DNA of 64,000 nucleotides from positions 235,097,576 to 235,161,575 of the forward strand of contig NC_134357.1 of assembly GCF_048569485.1 (NCBI RefSeq). The letters run 5' to 3'. This document shows, piece after piece, positions 46,120 to 57,425 of this stretch (position 1 is the first letter of the stretch; every line of letters starts with the position of its first letter). The notes beneath the pieces were generated by a model. It was given only the letters and a program-made list of their open reading frames with translations, was not told the DNA's origin and ran no database searches. The stretch is from Anomaloglossus baeobatrachus. Its lineage: Eukaryota > Chordata > Amphibia > Anura > Aromobatidae. The translations under genes were made by a program, and so were the position numbers.

Positions 46120-46125
46120 TTTATT
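46120..46125 (-). terminator. AATAAA poly(A) signal overlapping the gene 2 stop codon
   Basis: On the minus strand the end reads CTG CAC CAA TAA A, so AATAAA spans the last codon and the stop. No other AATAAA was seen on this strand in the 130 bp before the Tc1 element. Confidence 0.6.
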
Positions 46126-47133
46126 GGTGCAGCTGTGAGTGTATTTTCTGATGACGCACAATGTCAGACTTAAGCTTGAAGCATTTTCCGCAGTAACAAC
46201 ATGTGAATGGTTTTTCACCTGTGTGGATAGTCAGATGTTTGAAAAGGATGGACCGCTGTGTAAAACTCTTCCCACACTCTGCACATGAGAATGGCTTCTC
46301 CCCTGTGTGTATTCTCTGATGGTCAAGAAGGCTCGCCTTCTGGGTAAAGCATTTCCCACAATCAGAACATGAAAAGGGTTTTTCACCCTTATGAATCCTC
46401 TGATGAGCAACAAGGTTTGGTTTATGCGTAAAACATGAGCCACACTCTGAACAGATGAACGGCTTCTCCCCTGTATGTATTCTTTGATGTTTCACCAGAT
46501 CTGGTTTCCGTATAAAACATTTTCCACAGTCAGAGCATGTAAAAGGTTTGTCTCCAGTGTGGATTCTCTGGTGTTTACTCATATCAGACTTCCGAGTAAA
46601 GCATTTCCCACAATCAGGACAAGGAAACGGCTTTTCTCTTGTATGAAATTTCTCGTGGGCAACCAATGTTGATTTCTGGGTAAAAGATTTACCACATTCC
46701 AGACAGGAATATGGCTTCTCATTAGTGTGAATCCTCTGATGGACAATTAAATCAGATTTTTGCGAAAAGCATTTTCCACAATCATAACATGCAAATGGTT
46801 TCTCCCCCGTGTGGATTCTCTCGTGTCTGATGAGCGTGGCTTTCTGTCCAAAGGTTTTACCACATGTGTAACATGGAAACTGCTTCTCAGCTACACTGAC
46901 ATTCTGCTGAGATGTCAACTGTGTGTTCTGAGGATGACACTGAAATATGTTGTCTAAGTGAGGTCTGCTGGGGACAATGACAGAATCATCTACTAGTTTT
47001 TCTCTACTATTATCAAGGCTTTCTGTAATAGGATGATCTTCAGCAGATTCTTGGGCGCCATCATTATCTTCCAAATCATCCTCTGAAGATAAATTGAAAT
47101 GTCTGTCTGATAGGGTCCATTGATTGTGTTCTC
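46121..47133 (-). CDS. KRAB-type C2H2 zinc-finger gene 2, terminal exon, nine fingers
   Basis: Acceptor TTTTTCCCCTAG|GAGAACAC at 47133; the frame is completed by the G that ends the 60723-60825 exon (G|GA). The N-terminal spacer GEHNQWTLSDRHFNLSSEDD (first part) matches the DGHNVWNTSEGHL-type spacer of frog zinc-finger genes. Nine perfect C2H2 fingers follow with TGEKPF-like linkers. Helix positions -1,2,3,6: QATR, QSDV, QSTA, RSDK, RPDK, HPNA, QASD, QSIK, LSDR. No lesions were seen. Expected role: sequence-specific nuclear DNA binding, probably silencing if a KRAB box is present upstream of the window edge. The stop TAA overlaps AATAAA. Confidence 0.92.
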
Positions 47134-47305
47134 CTAGGGGAAAAATATAAAAACCATCAAACCTATATAGCCATAAATCAGTTACTTTCTAGATTACTGC
47201 TTGTCTTGAAAAGTAATTCTAGATAATTCCCTAAAAGGATGGCTTTATCACACACTTTTTGTGTTGATATTTTGGAGGTTTTATTTTTATTTAACTCTTA
47301 GGCTA

Positions 47306-48977
47306 TGTTCACACACTGCGTTTTTTACCCGCGTTTTTGGTGCGTTTTTGCTGCAGAAATTTCTTGAGAAATTTTTGTAACCTTTCTGCAGACATTCCCC
47401 AGGAAAACCTATGGCAAAAAAAATAGCTGTGCGCACACTGCGTTTTTTTTCTTAAGAAAATTCTTTCAGTAGATTTTAAGAAAAAGAATGAGCATGTCAC
47501 TTCTTTTCTGCAGCTAACCGCGTTTCATTGCGTTTTCCTGCGTCATTCCCGCATTATTTCACGTTTTTCGGGACATAATGTTCAACACTGCCCTGCGTTT
47601 TTCAGGGAAGTGATGTCATTATGACAGGAAGAGGAAGCGGAGCAGAGAGTAAACACACACAGATCACACTCCCTGGACACCGCACGAAAGCACTTGTGTG
47701 TGACCTCCTTCGGGTGCCCGTGCAGTCTGTGTCCCGCTCCAGCCCCGCGGCTGCCCGCACTGCAGTATCAGCAGCTTCTCTACCTGCTGTGACAATCTCC
47801 TGCTCTCCTGACGTCAGTGCTGTCACTACCTTCCATTGCCCGCCGCGTTCTTATGTCACGTCTCGTGGGCGGCCCGGAGACTGTCACCAGCTGTGACATC
47901 ACGGGCTCCCGCGTATCGCTGAGAATGCGGCGGGAAATGGAAGTCAGTGACAGCGCTGACGTCAGGAGAGCAGGAGATAGTCACAGCAGGTAATGATCTC
48001 ATCTCACCTCCTGACAGCAGCGCTCCGGTCACCTATTGATGTTAGCTCAGGTCACTGCACTACTCTACTCTCCCAGCCAATGGGGAACATTCTGTTCTTC
48101 ATTAATTGGGACAGTGACTATGGTATGGATCGTCGTGGGACCCCCTTATTGGATTATGCTGGACCCGGATTTGATTGTTCTTTTCAATAAAATGGTGAAA
48201 AGAGGTTGGGGAGTGTTTTTTCAAATAAAACTTTTTTTGCTGTCTATTTTTTATTTCTTACTGACTGGGTTGGTGATGTCAGGTATCTGATAGACGCATG
48301 ACATCACTAACCTCAGGGCTTGATGCCAGGTGACATTACACATCTGATATCAACCCCATTTATTACCCCGTTTGCCACCGCACTAGGGCAACGGGATGAG
48401 TTGGGGCAAAGCGCCAGGAATGGCACGTCTAATGGATGCGCCACTTCTGGGGCGGCTGTATCCTGCTATTTTTAGGCTGGGGAGTGTCCAATAACAGTGG
48501 ACCTCCCTAGTCTGAGAATACCAGACCACACCTGTCCGCTTTACCTTGGCTGGTGATCTAATTTGGGGGGGACCCCACGTTTTTTGTTTTAAATTATTTA
48601 TTTAAATGTAAAATAACAGCGTGGGGTGCCCTCTGTTTTGGATTACCAGCCAAGGTAAAGCCAGCTGTGGTCTGAAGGCTGCAGCCGTCTGCTTTACCCT
48701 AGCTGGCTACAAAAGATATGGGGGACCCCACGTCGTTTTTTTTTTTTTTTTTTTTAATTTATCTATCCGTCTTTCTATCTATCCATTATTTATCTGTCTA
48801 TCCATCTATCATCTATATTATTTATTGCTGTTAAAGCATTAAAAAACGCAGGGACCAACCTGCAAAAAAACGCACCACAAAGCGGTAAAAACGCATGCGT
48901 TTTTCAGTGCGTTATTGGTGCGTTTATTTAAGAAATTTCTTAAGAAAAATCCTTTTTCTAGTGCGCACAGAGCCTTA
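47306..48977. mobile_element. Large TIR element (1.67 kb), non-coding
   Basis: Left TTAGGCTATGTTCACACACT and right complement CTAAGGCTCTGTGCGCACTA, with shared AAGAAATTTCTTAAG- and GCGTTTTT-rich arms. The interior has CG-rich segments (GTGACATCACGGGCTCCCGC), TTTATCTATCTATCC microsatellite steps near 48760-48830, and no coding domain. Lies in the long intron of gene 2. Confidence 0.6.
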
Positions 48978-49489
48978 GAGATGAGAGAATCGACTTGCAG
49001 AATCCCGATCCAGCAGTCAGGTCGTTATTCCGTGACCTCTGGAAGGGAGCCCTACAAATAGTTTCTTATCTGACGGCATCCACAGCTCCTCTATTGATTA
49101 GTCAAACTGATGCAACCTCATCATGGCAGTTCATATACAGCAAAAATAGCAAAAAAAATGCAAGCCCAGTAATATAAAATATTATTTGTACAGAATAAGA
49201 AATAAAAACATAATAGCAAAAATAAATATTTAAAAGCACAGGCACAGATAAAAAAGCAGAGGCACCTAGTACAATATGATATGTGTATAGAGACGACAAT
49301 ATGGACTAGATATAAGGCCCGGGTAAGTGAATATCAACACATTTATTTTAAGTTACCAGTGCTTTAAAAGCATACTGAATTGGGAACCGTACTAAAACAA
49401 GATGATATGTACATATTTGCATAAGCGTAGAAGAAAAGGCTAGGTACTGTAGAAGTAAAGCAATATTAAACCTACCAAAGTGCTCCTCT
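48978..49489. other. No gene recognised
   Basis: Intronic AT-rich sequence of gene 2. No repeat family or coding exon identified. Confidence 0.45.
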
Positions 49490-50768
49490 TTAACCCCTTC
49501 ACGACCATGGACGGCTATATCCGTCATGGAGCGTGTCCCGTTAAGCCCCGCCCCCTGCCGCGGGCAGGCGGAGTTGATCGGCACACATATCAGCTGTTTT
49601 CAACAGCTGACGTGTGACTGCATGTTACGAGTGGAATGGCATTCCACCCGTAACATTAACCCCTTACATCTCGCTGCCAAAGTCTGGCAGCAAGATGTAT
49701 ATACGCGCGGTGAAGATTTTCACTTACTGCCGCCCCCACCAGAAGTCACGTGAGTGATCACGTGACTTTCAGTGGTTGCAATCATAGCACAGGGTCATGT
49801 GATGACGCCTGCAGCTAAGAAGTTTCACTTTCGTTTTCCCTCGGCGGGGAGCAGAGAGAAACAGGAAGTGACTGAATCTGCTGTTTACAGCTGTATAGCT
49901 GTGATAAGCAGATAGATAAGAGCAATCGGATTGCTGATCACTATAGCCCCCTAGGGGGACTAGTAAAATTTAAAAAAAAAAATAAAAAAAAAAAAGTTTT
50001 AAAAAAACAAACCCCCCCCCTAAAAGTTCAAATCACCCCCCTTTACCCCCATTGAAAATGAAAGGGTTCAAAAATAAATAATTATAGACATATTTGGTAT
50101 CGCCGCGTTCAGAAATGCCCGATCTATCAAAATATAAAATCAATTAATCTGATTGGTAAACGACGTAGTGGCAAAAAAATTCCAAATGCCAAAATTACGT
50201 TTTTTGGTTGCCACAAGTTTTACGCAAAATGCAATAACAGGCGATCAAAACGTAGCATCTGCGTAAAAATGGCACCATTAGAAACGACAGCTCAAGACGC
50301 AAAAAATAAGCCGTCACTGAGCCATAGATCCCAAAAAAATGAGAACTCTACGGTTTTCAAAAAATGGCGCAAAACGTGCGCCACTTTTATTGGACAAGCT
50401 TGTGAATTTTTTTTAACCCCTTAGATACAAGTAAACCTATACATGTTTGGTGTCTACAAACTCGCACCGACCTCAGGCATCATACCCACACATCAGTTTT
50501 ACCAAATAGTGAACACCGTGAATAAAACATCCCAAAAACTATTGTGCCATCACACTTTTTTGCAGTTTTTCCACACTTGGAATTTTTTTGCTGTTTTCCA
50601 GTACACCATATGGTAAAACTTATGGTTTCATTTAAAAGTACAACTTGTCCCGCAAAAAACAAGCCCTCATATGACAGGATTGACGAAAAAATAAAAAAAA
50701 GTTACGGCTCTCGGAAGAAGGGGAGCAAAAAACAAAAACGGAAAGTGCCCCGGGGCTGAAGGGGTTAA
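49490..50768. mobile_element. TTAA repeat, 1.28 kb
   Basis: TTAA at both ends (49490-49493 and 50765-50768), with left AACCCCTTCACGACC and right GGGGCTGAAGGGGTTAA inverted. Internal words GGTATCGCCGCGTTC and GTACAACTTGTCCCGCAAAA are typical of a very common amphibian dispersed repeat. A short internal inverted repeat lies near 49560-49680. Non-coding. Confidence 0.7.
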
Positions 50769-51025
50769 TTAACAAATGCCTAAATTATTGCAATCCATAT
50801 ACAGTATGTGCTAGTATAAAGAAACAGTGATTTTTATGAAACTACAACACATGTTTCACAGGAAAGCTTCCTGCTGGGTGACGCTTTCCTGAGCAACATG
50901 CGTCGGGTGCGGCGGGCCCCTGGTCCTTAGATCATTATTCACAGGGTTAGGCTTATCCTTCAACTGATATTTTTTCTTAATTTCCCTATACTAGTAAATA
51001 CTGTATGAGCATGTGGATTTCATAG

Positions 51026-51570
51026 TATCATAGTTTTTAAGGTTGAAGGGAGACTCTAAGTCCATCTAATTCAACCCGTAGCCTAACATGTTGATCCAGA
51101 GGAAGGCAAAAAAACCCCCAATGTGGCAAACAAGTTCCAATGGGGAAAAAATTCCTTCCTGACTCCACATACGGCAATCAGACTAGTTCCCTGGATCAAC
51201 ACCCTGTCATAAAATCTAATATACATAACTGGTAATATTATATTTTTCAAGAAAGGCATCCAGGCTCTAATTAAATGTTAGTAGTGAATCACTCATTACA
51301 ACATCATGTGGCAGAGAGTTCCATAGTCTCACTGCTCGTACAGTAAAGAATCCTCGTCTGTGGTTATGATTAAACCTTCTTTCCTCAAGACGTAGCGGAT
51401 GCTCCCGTGTTCCAGTCGCAGGCCTAGGTGTAAAAAGATCTTTGGAAAGGTCTCTGTACTGTCCCCTCATATATTTATACATTGTGATTAGATCCCCCCT
51501 AAGCCTTCGTTTTTCCAAACTAAATAACCCCAAGTTTAATAACATGTCTTGGTATTGCAGCCCACCCATT
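51026..51570 (-). mobile_element. CR1-type LINE, 3' end
   Basis: The minus strand encodes the end of a CR1-like reverse transcriptase: LFSLEKRRLRGDLITMYKYM, REHPLRLEERRFNHNHR, and FFTVRAVRLWNSLPHDVVM. The 3' UTR ends ACTATGATACTATGA, the octamer-like tail of CR1 elements. Strongly 5' truncated. Confidence 0.85.
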
Positions 51571-51704
51571 CCTCTAATTTTTGTTTTGTTTCTAGTTTTT
51601 GAAAAAAGTTATGAAATCGAATCAATGAAAACCACAATGTCACACGAAAAATAAGTTCTGATACTACTCCTTTAAACAGAATAATGAAAAACATATGGTC
51701 TCAG

Positions 51705-52792
51705 TGTGGCGCCCTGGACTAGCCAGGTAGCCACAGACAACACTCACACACCCCCACCCCCAGACAGTTACATTAGTCAGACACAAAATCCTTGTTGCCT
51801 TCCTCCAGGGTCTGATGTCCACACCAGGTGGGGCGGAGCCAGGCGATGGCCCCGCCCACCGAGGAGTTCACAGGCCTGGAGGCGGGAAAAGGAGCAGTTC
51901 AGTTTTGGAGGTTGAAGTGAGAGGAGTAAAGTGGAGAGAACGGCAAGTGTCTGGGTTGGAGCCCAGGCACTGACAGCAAGGTTGGCAGACGGTGGTGGCC
52001 ATCTGCAGGAGTGGTGGATCAACGTAGAACCGAGGGTCAGGCGGTGGCCCGCCGGTACCGAACCGGGGAGCGAAGTGAAGCTAGCACACACAGGCAGGGC
52101 CATCGGACCCAGACTAGGCTTGGAGCCGCCGTAACAGTCAAATCCGAGTGTGACAGGAACCCCAGGGGTTTCCTAACTACCCAAGTCCCGTCAGAAGGCA
52201 ACCGTCCGCACCGTGAGGGTATACAGCCACCGCCACAGGCTAGAGACCCAAGGGCCAGCGCCTGCGGGCAAAACTGGCTCCTCCGGCATCCATACACCGG
52301 GGAGCGGACTACCGTTGGGAACCCATCGTAGTCAAGACAGTACACAAAGGTGCAGGGAAAGACAGCCACCATCACCTGTCCGGGGAGGGACACTGCAGCC
52401 GGCTGCAGGACCCGTCCATCCAGCAGTTTGGTTTACTGGAGACTTTGTGACTTTCTGTCTGAGTGAGTACAACAGTGCCATCCGGCACCGAGCCACGCTG
52501 TCCCTGCACCTCACCAACCCTGTGTCCCCGTCATACCACCGGGCCCCGGGACCACCAACCCCTACCCACGGAGGGGTAAAACAACATCACAGCTGCTCCC
52601 TACCATCTCTCCCGGGATCCCCGTCACCAGCAGCGATGGTGCCCATATTCACCACAACCCGTGGGTGGCGTCACGGACTAAATCCCCAAACAAACCACCC
52701 CTTTTCACTCACGGGCGAGGAGCGCCGCTCGAGTCCCCGGATCCGGCCCACCACTCGAGCCACCGAGCAGCAGCGCCCCGCCGCCTGCGACA
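51705..52792 (+). repeat. Solo LTR with 4-bp target duplication
   Basis: Starts TGTGGCGCCCTGGAC and ends GCCGCCTGCGACA (TG...CA), flanked by TCAG on both sides (51701-51704 and 52793-52796). No internal region and no polypurine tract is adjacent, so this is a recombined solo LTR. Length 1088 bp; family shared with the LTR at 32985-34070. Fossil of a Gypsy- or ERV-like element. Confidence 0.8.
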
Positions 52793-52824
52793 TCAGAATA
52801 TAGTGACCCAAAACAAAAAAAATC

Positions 52825-53477
52825 ATTTAAAGGCATGCCAATCACCAGGATTTTCCTATAAAACCTAAAGCCAGTGATATGCTGGCACTATCAGGCTGAT
52901 TCTATACATACCTTTAGTGGTCAGCTTGGATGTTAGGTTTTGAAACACAAGCAGAGTTTGTAAAGAGAGCAGCTTTTTGAATGACAGCAGCTACTGATCA
53001 GCTAGTGATTCCCGCCCCCCGCCTATCCATCCTCCCACTGTTATTTATGCTAATTCTATTATAGAATCGTTTCACTAACTGACTAAAAGGAACGGGGCCT
53101 CAGCCAACATAGCTGATACCAGGAAGCAACATTATTTTTCTGTTGGCTGAGGCCCCGTTCATTTTGGTCACATAGGTATGACATCAGCATAGGTCCTTCT
53201 AGTCAGGTAATAAAACAATTCTATAATAGAATTAGCATAAATAACAGGGGGGCGATGGCGGGAATCACTATGAATATGCACACCAAGCAATCAGCTGATC
53301 GGCAGCTGTTGTCTTTCAAAAAGCTGCTCATTTTGCATACTTAACTTGCTTGTGTTTCAAAACCTATACATCCAAGCTGACAACTAAAGGTATGTATAGA
53401 ATCAGCATGATAGTGCCAGTATAGCACTGGTTTTAGGTTCTATACGAAAATCCTGGTGATTGGTGTGCTTTAATAAG
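52825..53477. mobile_element. Foldback MITE (650 bp)
   Basis: TTTAAAGGCATGCCAATCAC on the left pairs with GTGATTGGTGTGCTTTAA on the right. Arms of about 250 bp with indels continue through CCAGGATTTTCCTATA, TATACATACCTTTAGTGGTC and TTCTATTATAGAAT. The hairpin loop contains GAACGGGGCCTCAGCCAACA and its inverse. Confidence 0.8.
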
Positions 53478-54105
53478 CAGTGTATATATTGTACAGTCCT
53501 AAAACTACATGGATTTGGTATTGCCATTAACATGCAAATCCAAAGAGTATAATAAGAGTTTCATTCCATTTCATTTTATAAAGACCTATAGAATTTTATC
53601 TATCTATATATACTAGCTGTAGTACCCGGGCGTTGCCCGGGATAGTAACTGTCCGTCCGTCTCTCTCCCCGTCCGTCTCTCTCCCCCTCTTTCCCAATCC
53701 ATCTTTGTCCGTCTCTTTCCCTGTCCGTCTCTTTCCCGTCTGTCTCTTTATAATAATCTTTATTTCTATAGCGCCAACATATTCCGCAGCGCTTTACAAT
53801 TCAGGAGGAACATATACATATCATATACATAAACATATACAACAAAGTAACAATTATAGAGGATACAATATTTAAAAGGAAAAATGGCAACCCTGCTCAT
53901 GAGAGCTTACAATCTACAATGAGATGGGGGGGAGGGGCAAGGTACAAGTGCTTATTTAAAATGACAATCCAGCCAGCTCATGGGGGATAGATAATGGCTT
54001 CCTGGACCAGTTGGCCAGAGCCTGGAGATGCATTTGGGTGCCATAGAGTTTGACGTGGGGTTATGTTCTGAGAAGTTGTAGAGGGATTAGGTGAAATTAG
54101 TTTGG

Positions 54106-54582
54106 CTAGGGAGTGTGATAGGCCACCCTAAAAAGAAGCGTCTTTAGGGAGCGTCTGAAGCCGAGTAAGTTGTGATTTGTCCTAACTTCTTGGGGTAGAG
54201 CGTTCCAGAGGTTTGGTGCAACTCGGAAGAAGTCTTGGATTTGGGAGTGGGAGGTTCGAATTAGCGTGGATGTTAGTCGAAAGTCATTTGCAGAGCGTAG
54301 AGAACGGGTGGGATGATAGACAGAGAGGAGGGTGGAGATGTAGGAGGGTGCTGCACTGTGGAGAGCTTTGTGGGTGAGAACAAGCAGTTTGAATTGGATC
54401 CTGTGATATATGGGCAGCCAGTGCAATGACTGGCAAAGAGCAGAGGCATCCGAGTAGCGGTTAGCCAGATAGGTGACCCTGGCTGCTGCATTAAGGATGG
54501 ACTGTAGAGGGGAGAGTCTAGTTAGGGGGAGACCAATTAATAGAGAGTTACAGTAGTCAAGGCGAGAGTGGATCAGGGCCAC
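54106..54582 (-). pseudogene. L2 reverse transcriptase, C-terminal part (after the L1 insertion)
   Basis: ALIHSRLDYCNSLLIGLPLT, NAAARVTYLANRYSDAS, HWLPIYHRIQFKLLVLTHKA, and APNLWNALPQEVRTNHNLLG, ending FRVAYHTP. This is the usual end of L2 ORF2 and stays open, so the only interruption in this part is the L1. Confidence 0.88.
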
Positions 54583-54589
54583 GGTGAGG

Positions 54590-55866
54590 TTTTTTTTTTT
54601 TAACTATATTTTTATTAAAATTTTTCATTAACATAACACTGGCATAAGCGAATTCAGCATTGTAAATTCAACATTACATTGTCATGTTTGATCATCCCAA
54701 ATTCCATACCAATTTTTAAAATCAATAACCGTAACATGGCAAGATAAAGCAAAGGAAAGCAGCGACTCCTTAACCCATCATTCTTATCATTCCCCCCATT
54801 GAACCCTTGTGAACATGGTAATGACATACAATAAAGAAGTCCCACTCAAATCTGTTATTTCCCCCTCTCCTTTTAGTCAGCTTTCAGCCTTTCCTCCCCC
54901 ACCTCCAAGCCATCCAATGTATCCTTCAATTTTTCAGTATGATACCAGACTGTGTCTTTGAAAGGTGACATAATCCTGACTATCTCCTCCCGAGTACAAT
55001 AGGCCAGTATGAATTTCTTCCATTTGTTAAAGTGCTGTCGTATTCTATCCGCCCTCCTTTCTGCATCCAATCCTTCTATTTCAAGAAGATGCATGAGCTG
55101 ACCCAAGATCTCTTCAATCGCGGGGACCCTAGACTCCAAACAATTTTTAAGTATCGTTCTCTTGGCTGCCAGAAGTATCACATGTATAAGTCTGGGTGGG
55201 TTAGTCATCTTCCCTTTGGTATCGTTCCCCTCCTCCCAATGGTGAAAAATAGCGAACCCAGGTGAGAGCCGAACTTCAAGACCCCACACCTTTTGTATAC
55301 AACTTTTGATCTGTGACCATAATGGACTCAAATGGGGGCAGGACCACAACCCGTGAAGGAGATCAGTTCCACTACTCTTACACTTAGGGCAATACGTAAG
55401 CCTGTCTGGCTTTGTTGCTGATGGAGGGAGAATAAAACCATAAATTGCCTTGTGTATAATTCTAAATTGGGTTTCTCGCCAATTGTCATTTAAAATTGAT
55501 TTACGAAGAGCATTCCACCCTCCCCTAATTTTTACCCCCATAGACGGGTCCTCAAATTGTTTTTCCCAAGATTTAAATAAACCTTCCGGGTGCTGTCCTA
55601 TTAATAGATCACGCATGGCTCCATAAAGAAAAGAGATAGATGATGAAGTTATTGAGTTCTTTACCAGACAATCAAAAGAGTTAAATACTACCTCCTGGGT
55701 CACATCATGCAACTGAGTCATAATACTATATCTCACTTGGTCATATTGGATTACTTGGTTAGGCCCCAGGCCATACTGCGCTATAATTTCGTCTCTACTC
55801 AACCATCTAGGTTCTGAGGTGTGCAAGAGATGAGCAACAGTCCTTATACCCCTCACCTTCCACTCT
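54590..55866 (-). mobile_element. 5'-truncated L1 inserted in the L2 reverse transcriptase
   Basis: On the minus strand it contains the C-terminal part of an L1 (Tx1-like) ORF2 with the cysteine motif [19 protein letters not shown], then a 3' UTR and a poly(A) of at least 13 bases (poly-T at 54590-54602). The 9-bp duplication ACGGTGAGG flanks it (54581-54589 and 55867-55875). The empty L2 site would read TTKTLTVALIHSRLDYCN. The insertion keeps the L2 frame at its 5' junction. Confidence 0.93.
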
Positions 55867-56678
55867 ACGGTGAGGGTTTTTGTCGTTTCCATTGTGAGAA
55901 AGGGGCGGATTCTAGCGATGTTCTTGAGGTGCAAGCGGCAGGTGCGGGCAAGAGATTGTATGTGGGAGGTGAAGGAGAGATCAGTGTCAAGTGTAATACC
56001 CAGACAGCGGGCCTGCGGCCTAGGACTTATCGTTGTGCCACACACAGAGGGGGAGATGTCAGGTTTAGGAAGGTTGGGAGATGGAGGGAAAAGCAGAAGT
56101 TCAGTTTTGGAAAGGTTAAGTTTCAGATAGAGAGCAGACATGATGTTGCAAACTGCAGTCAGGCAGTCACTTGTGTTCTGTAGTACAGCGGGGGTGAGCT
56201 CAGGGGAGGAGGTATATAGCTGTGTGTCATCAGCATAAAGATGGTACTGAAAGCCAAATCTGCTGATGGTCTGTCCAATTGGGGCAGTGTAGAGGGAGAA
56301 CAGAAGAGGGCCAAGGACTGAACCTTGAGGGACCCTAACAGTGAGAGGGAGAGGAGAAGATGTGGAGCCAGCAAATGATACGCTGAATGAGCGTCCAGAA
56401 AGATAGGAAGAGAACCAGGAAAGAACAGTGTCCTTTAGGCCGATAGAATGCAGCATAGAGAGAAGGAGATGGTGGTCAACAGTGTCGAAGGCGGCAGAGA
56501 GGTCAAGAAGGATAAGCAGAGAGTGGTCACCGTTACGTTTTGCTGTCAATAGTTCATTGGTCACTTTGACAAGGGCAGTTTCTGTTGAGTGTAAAGGGCG
56601 GAAGCCAGACTGTAAAGGATCTAGAAGAGAGTGAGTGGAAAGGTAGCGGGTGAGACGAGAGTAGACCAGGCGCTCCAA
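55867..56678 (-). pseudogene. L2 reverse transcriptase, main part (before the L1 insertion)
   Basis: [41 protein letters not shown] (first catalytic Asp region), [13 protein letters not shown], and [11 protein letters not shown] (YADD catalytic motif), then [13 protein letters not shown] and [13 protein letters not shown]. The frame is open from 56678 and runs without a stop into the L1 fragment, giving a 601-codon chimeric frame that ends at 54873. Confidence 0.88.
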
Positions 56679-56751
56679 GAGTTTAGAGATGAAGGAGAGA
56701 TTGGAGACTGGTCTGTAGTTGCTTGTGCAGGACGGATCAAGGGAAGGTTTT

Positions 56752-57425
56752 TTAATAATGGAGTAATAATAGAGTGTTTGAGAGAGGAAGGGAAGATACC
56801 AGAAGAGAGAGAGAGAGATTGAAGATTTTAGTTAGGTGAGTGGTGACAACCGGAGAGAGTGTCTGGAGTAGGCGTGAGGGGAAGGGATCAGTAGGGCAAG
56901 TGGTAGGATGAGAAGAAGAGAGGAGCCTGGAGACTTCCTCCTCTGTGACTGGGTCAAATGTGGAAAGTGAGCTGGATGGGATATGGGGAGGGATGGGATT
57001 CACAAAGCTTGGTGACTGGGAGCTGATCTCTTGGCGGATGTTTTCTATTTTCTCTGTGAAATACGAGGCCAGGTCATCAGCATGAAGGTCTGTGATAGGG
57101 GTCTGTGCTTTGGGACTGAGGAGGGAGTGAAAGGTGTCAAAGAGCTTTTTTGGATTGTTGGCTAGTGAGGAGATAAGGGTGGTGAAGTAGGTCTGTTTGG
57201 CGAGGTGAAGGGAACAGTTGTAAGTCCTTAACATGAACTTGTAGTGGATGAAGTTTTCTGGTGTGCGGGATTTCCTCCATAGGCGCTCGGCACTCCTAGA
57301 GCATCGCTGGAGAAATCGAGTTTGTGATGTGAGCCAAGGTTGTTTTACTCGGTGTTTGGAGGTTCTGAGGGTGAGGGGTGCTACTTGGTCCAGGGTGCTT
57401 CTGAGTGTGTCATTGTAGTGTTTAC
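56752..57425 (-). pseudogene. L2 LINE linker between endonuclease and reverse transcriptase
   Basis: Reads CKHYNDTLRSTLDQVAPL and onward through SRSAERLWRKSRTPENF, KKLFDTFHSLLSPK, DDLASYFTEKIENIRQ and [10 protein letters not shown]. It then shifts frame in a CT-repeat near 56800, just before the reverse transcriptase. The frame is otherwise open. Confidence 0.8.

Noticed and set aside
47306-48977. CpG-rich interior (about 47620-48000) as a second promoter
   Set aside because: It lies between the arms of a TIR element and is most simply part of that repeat.
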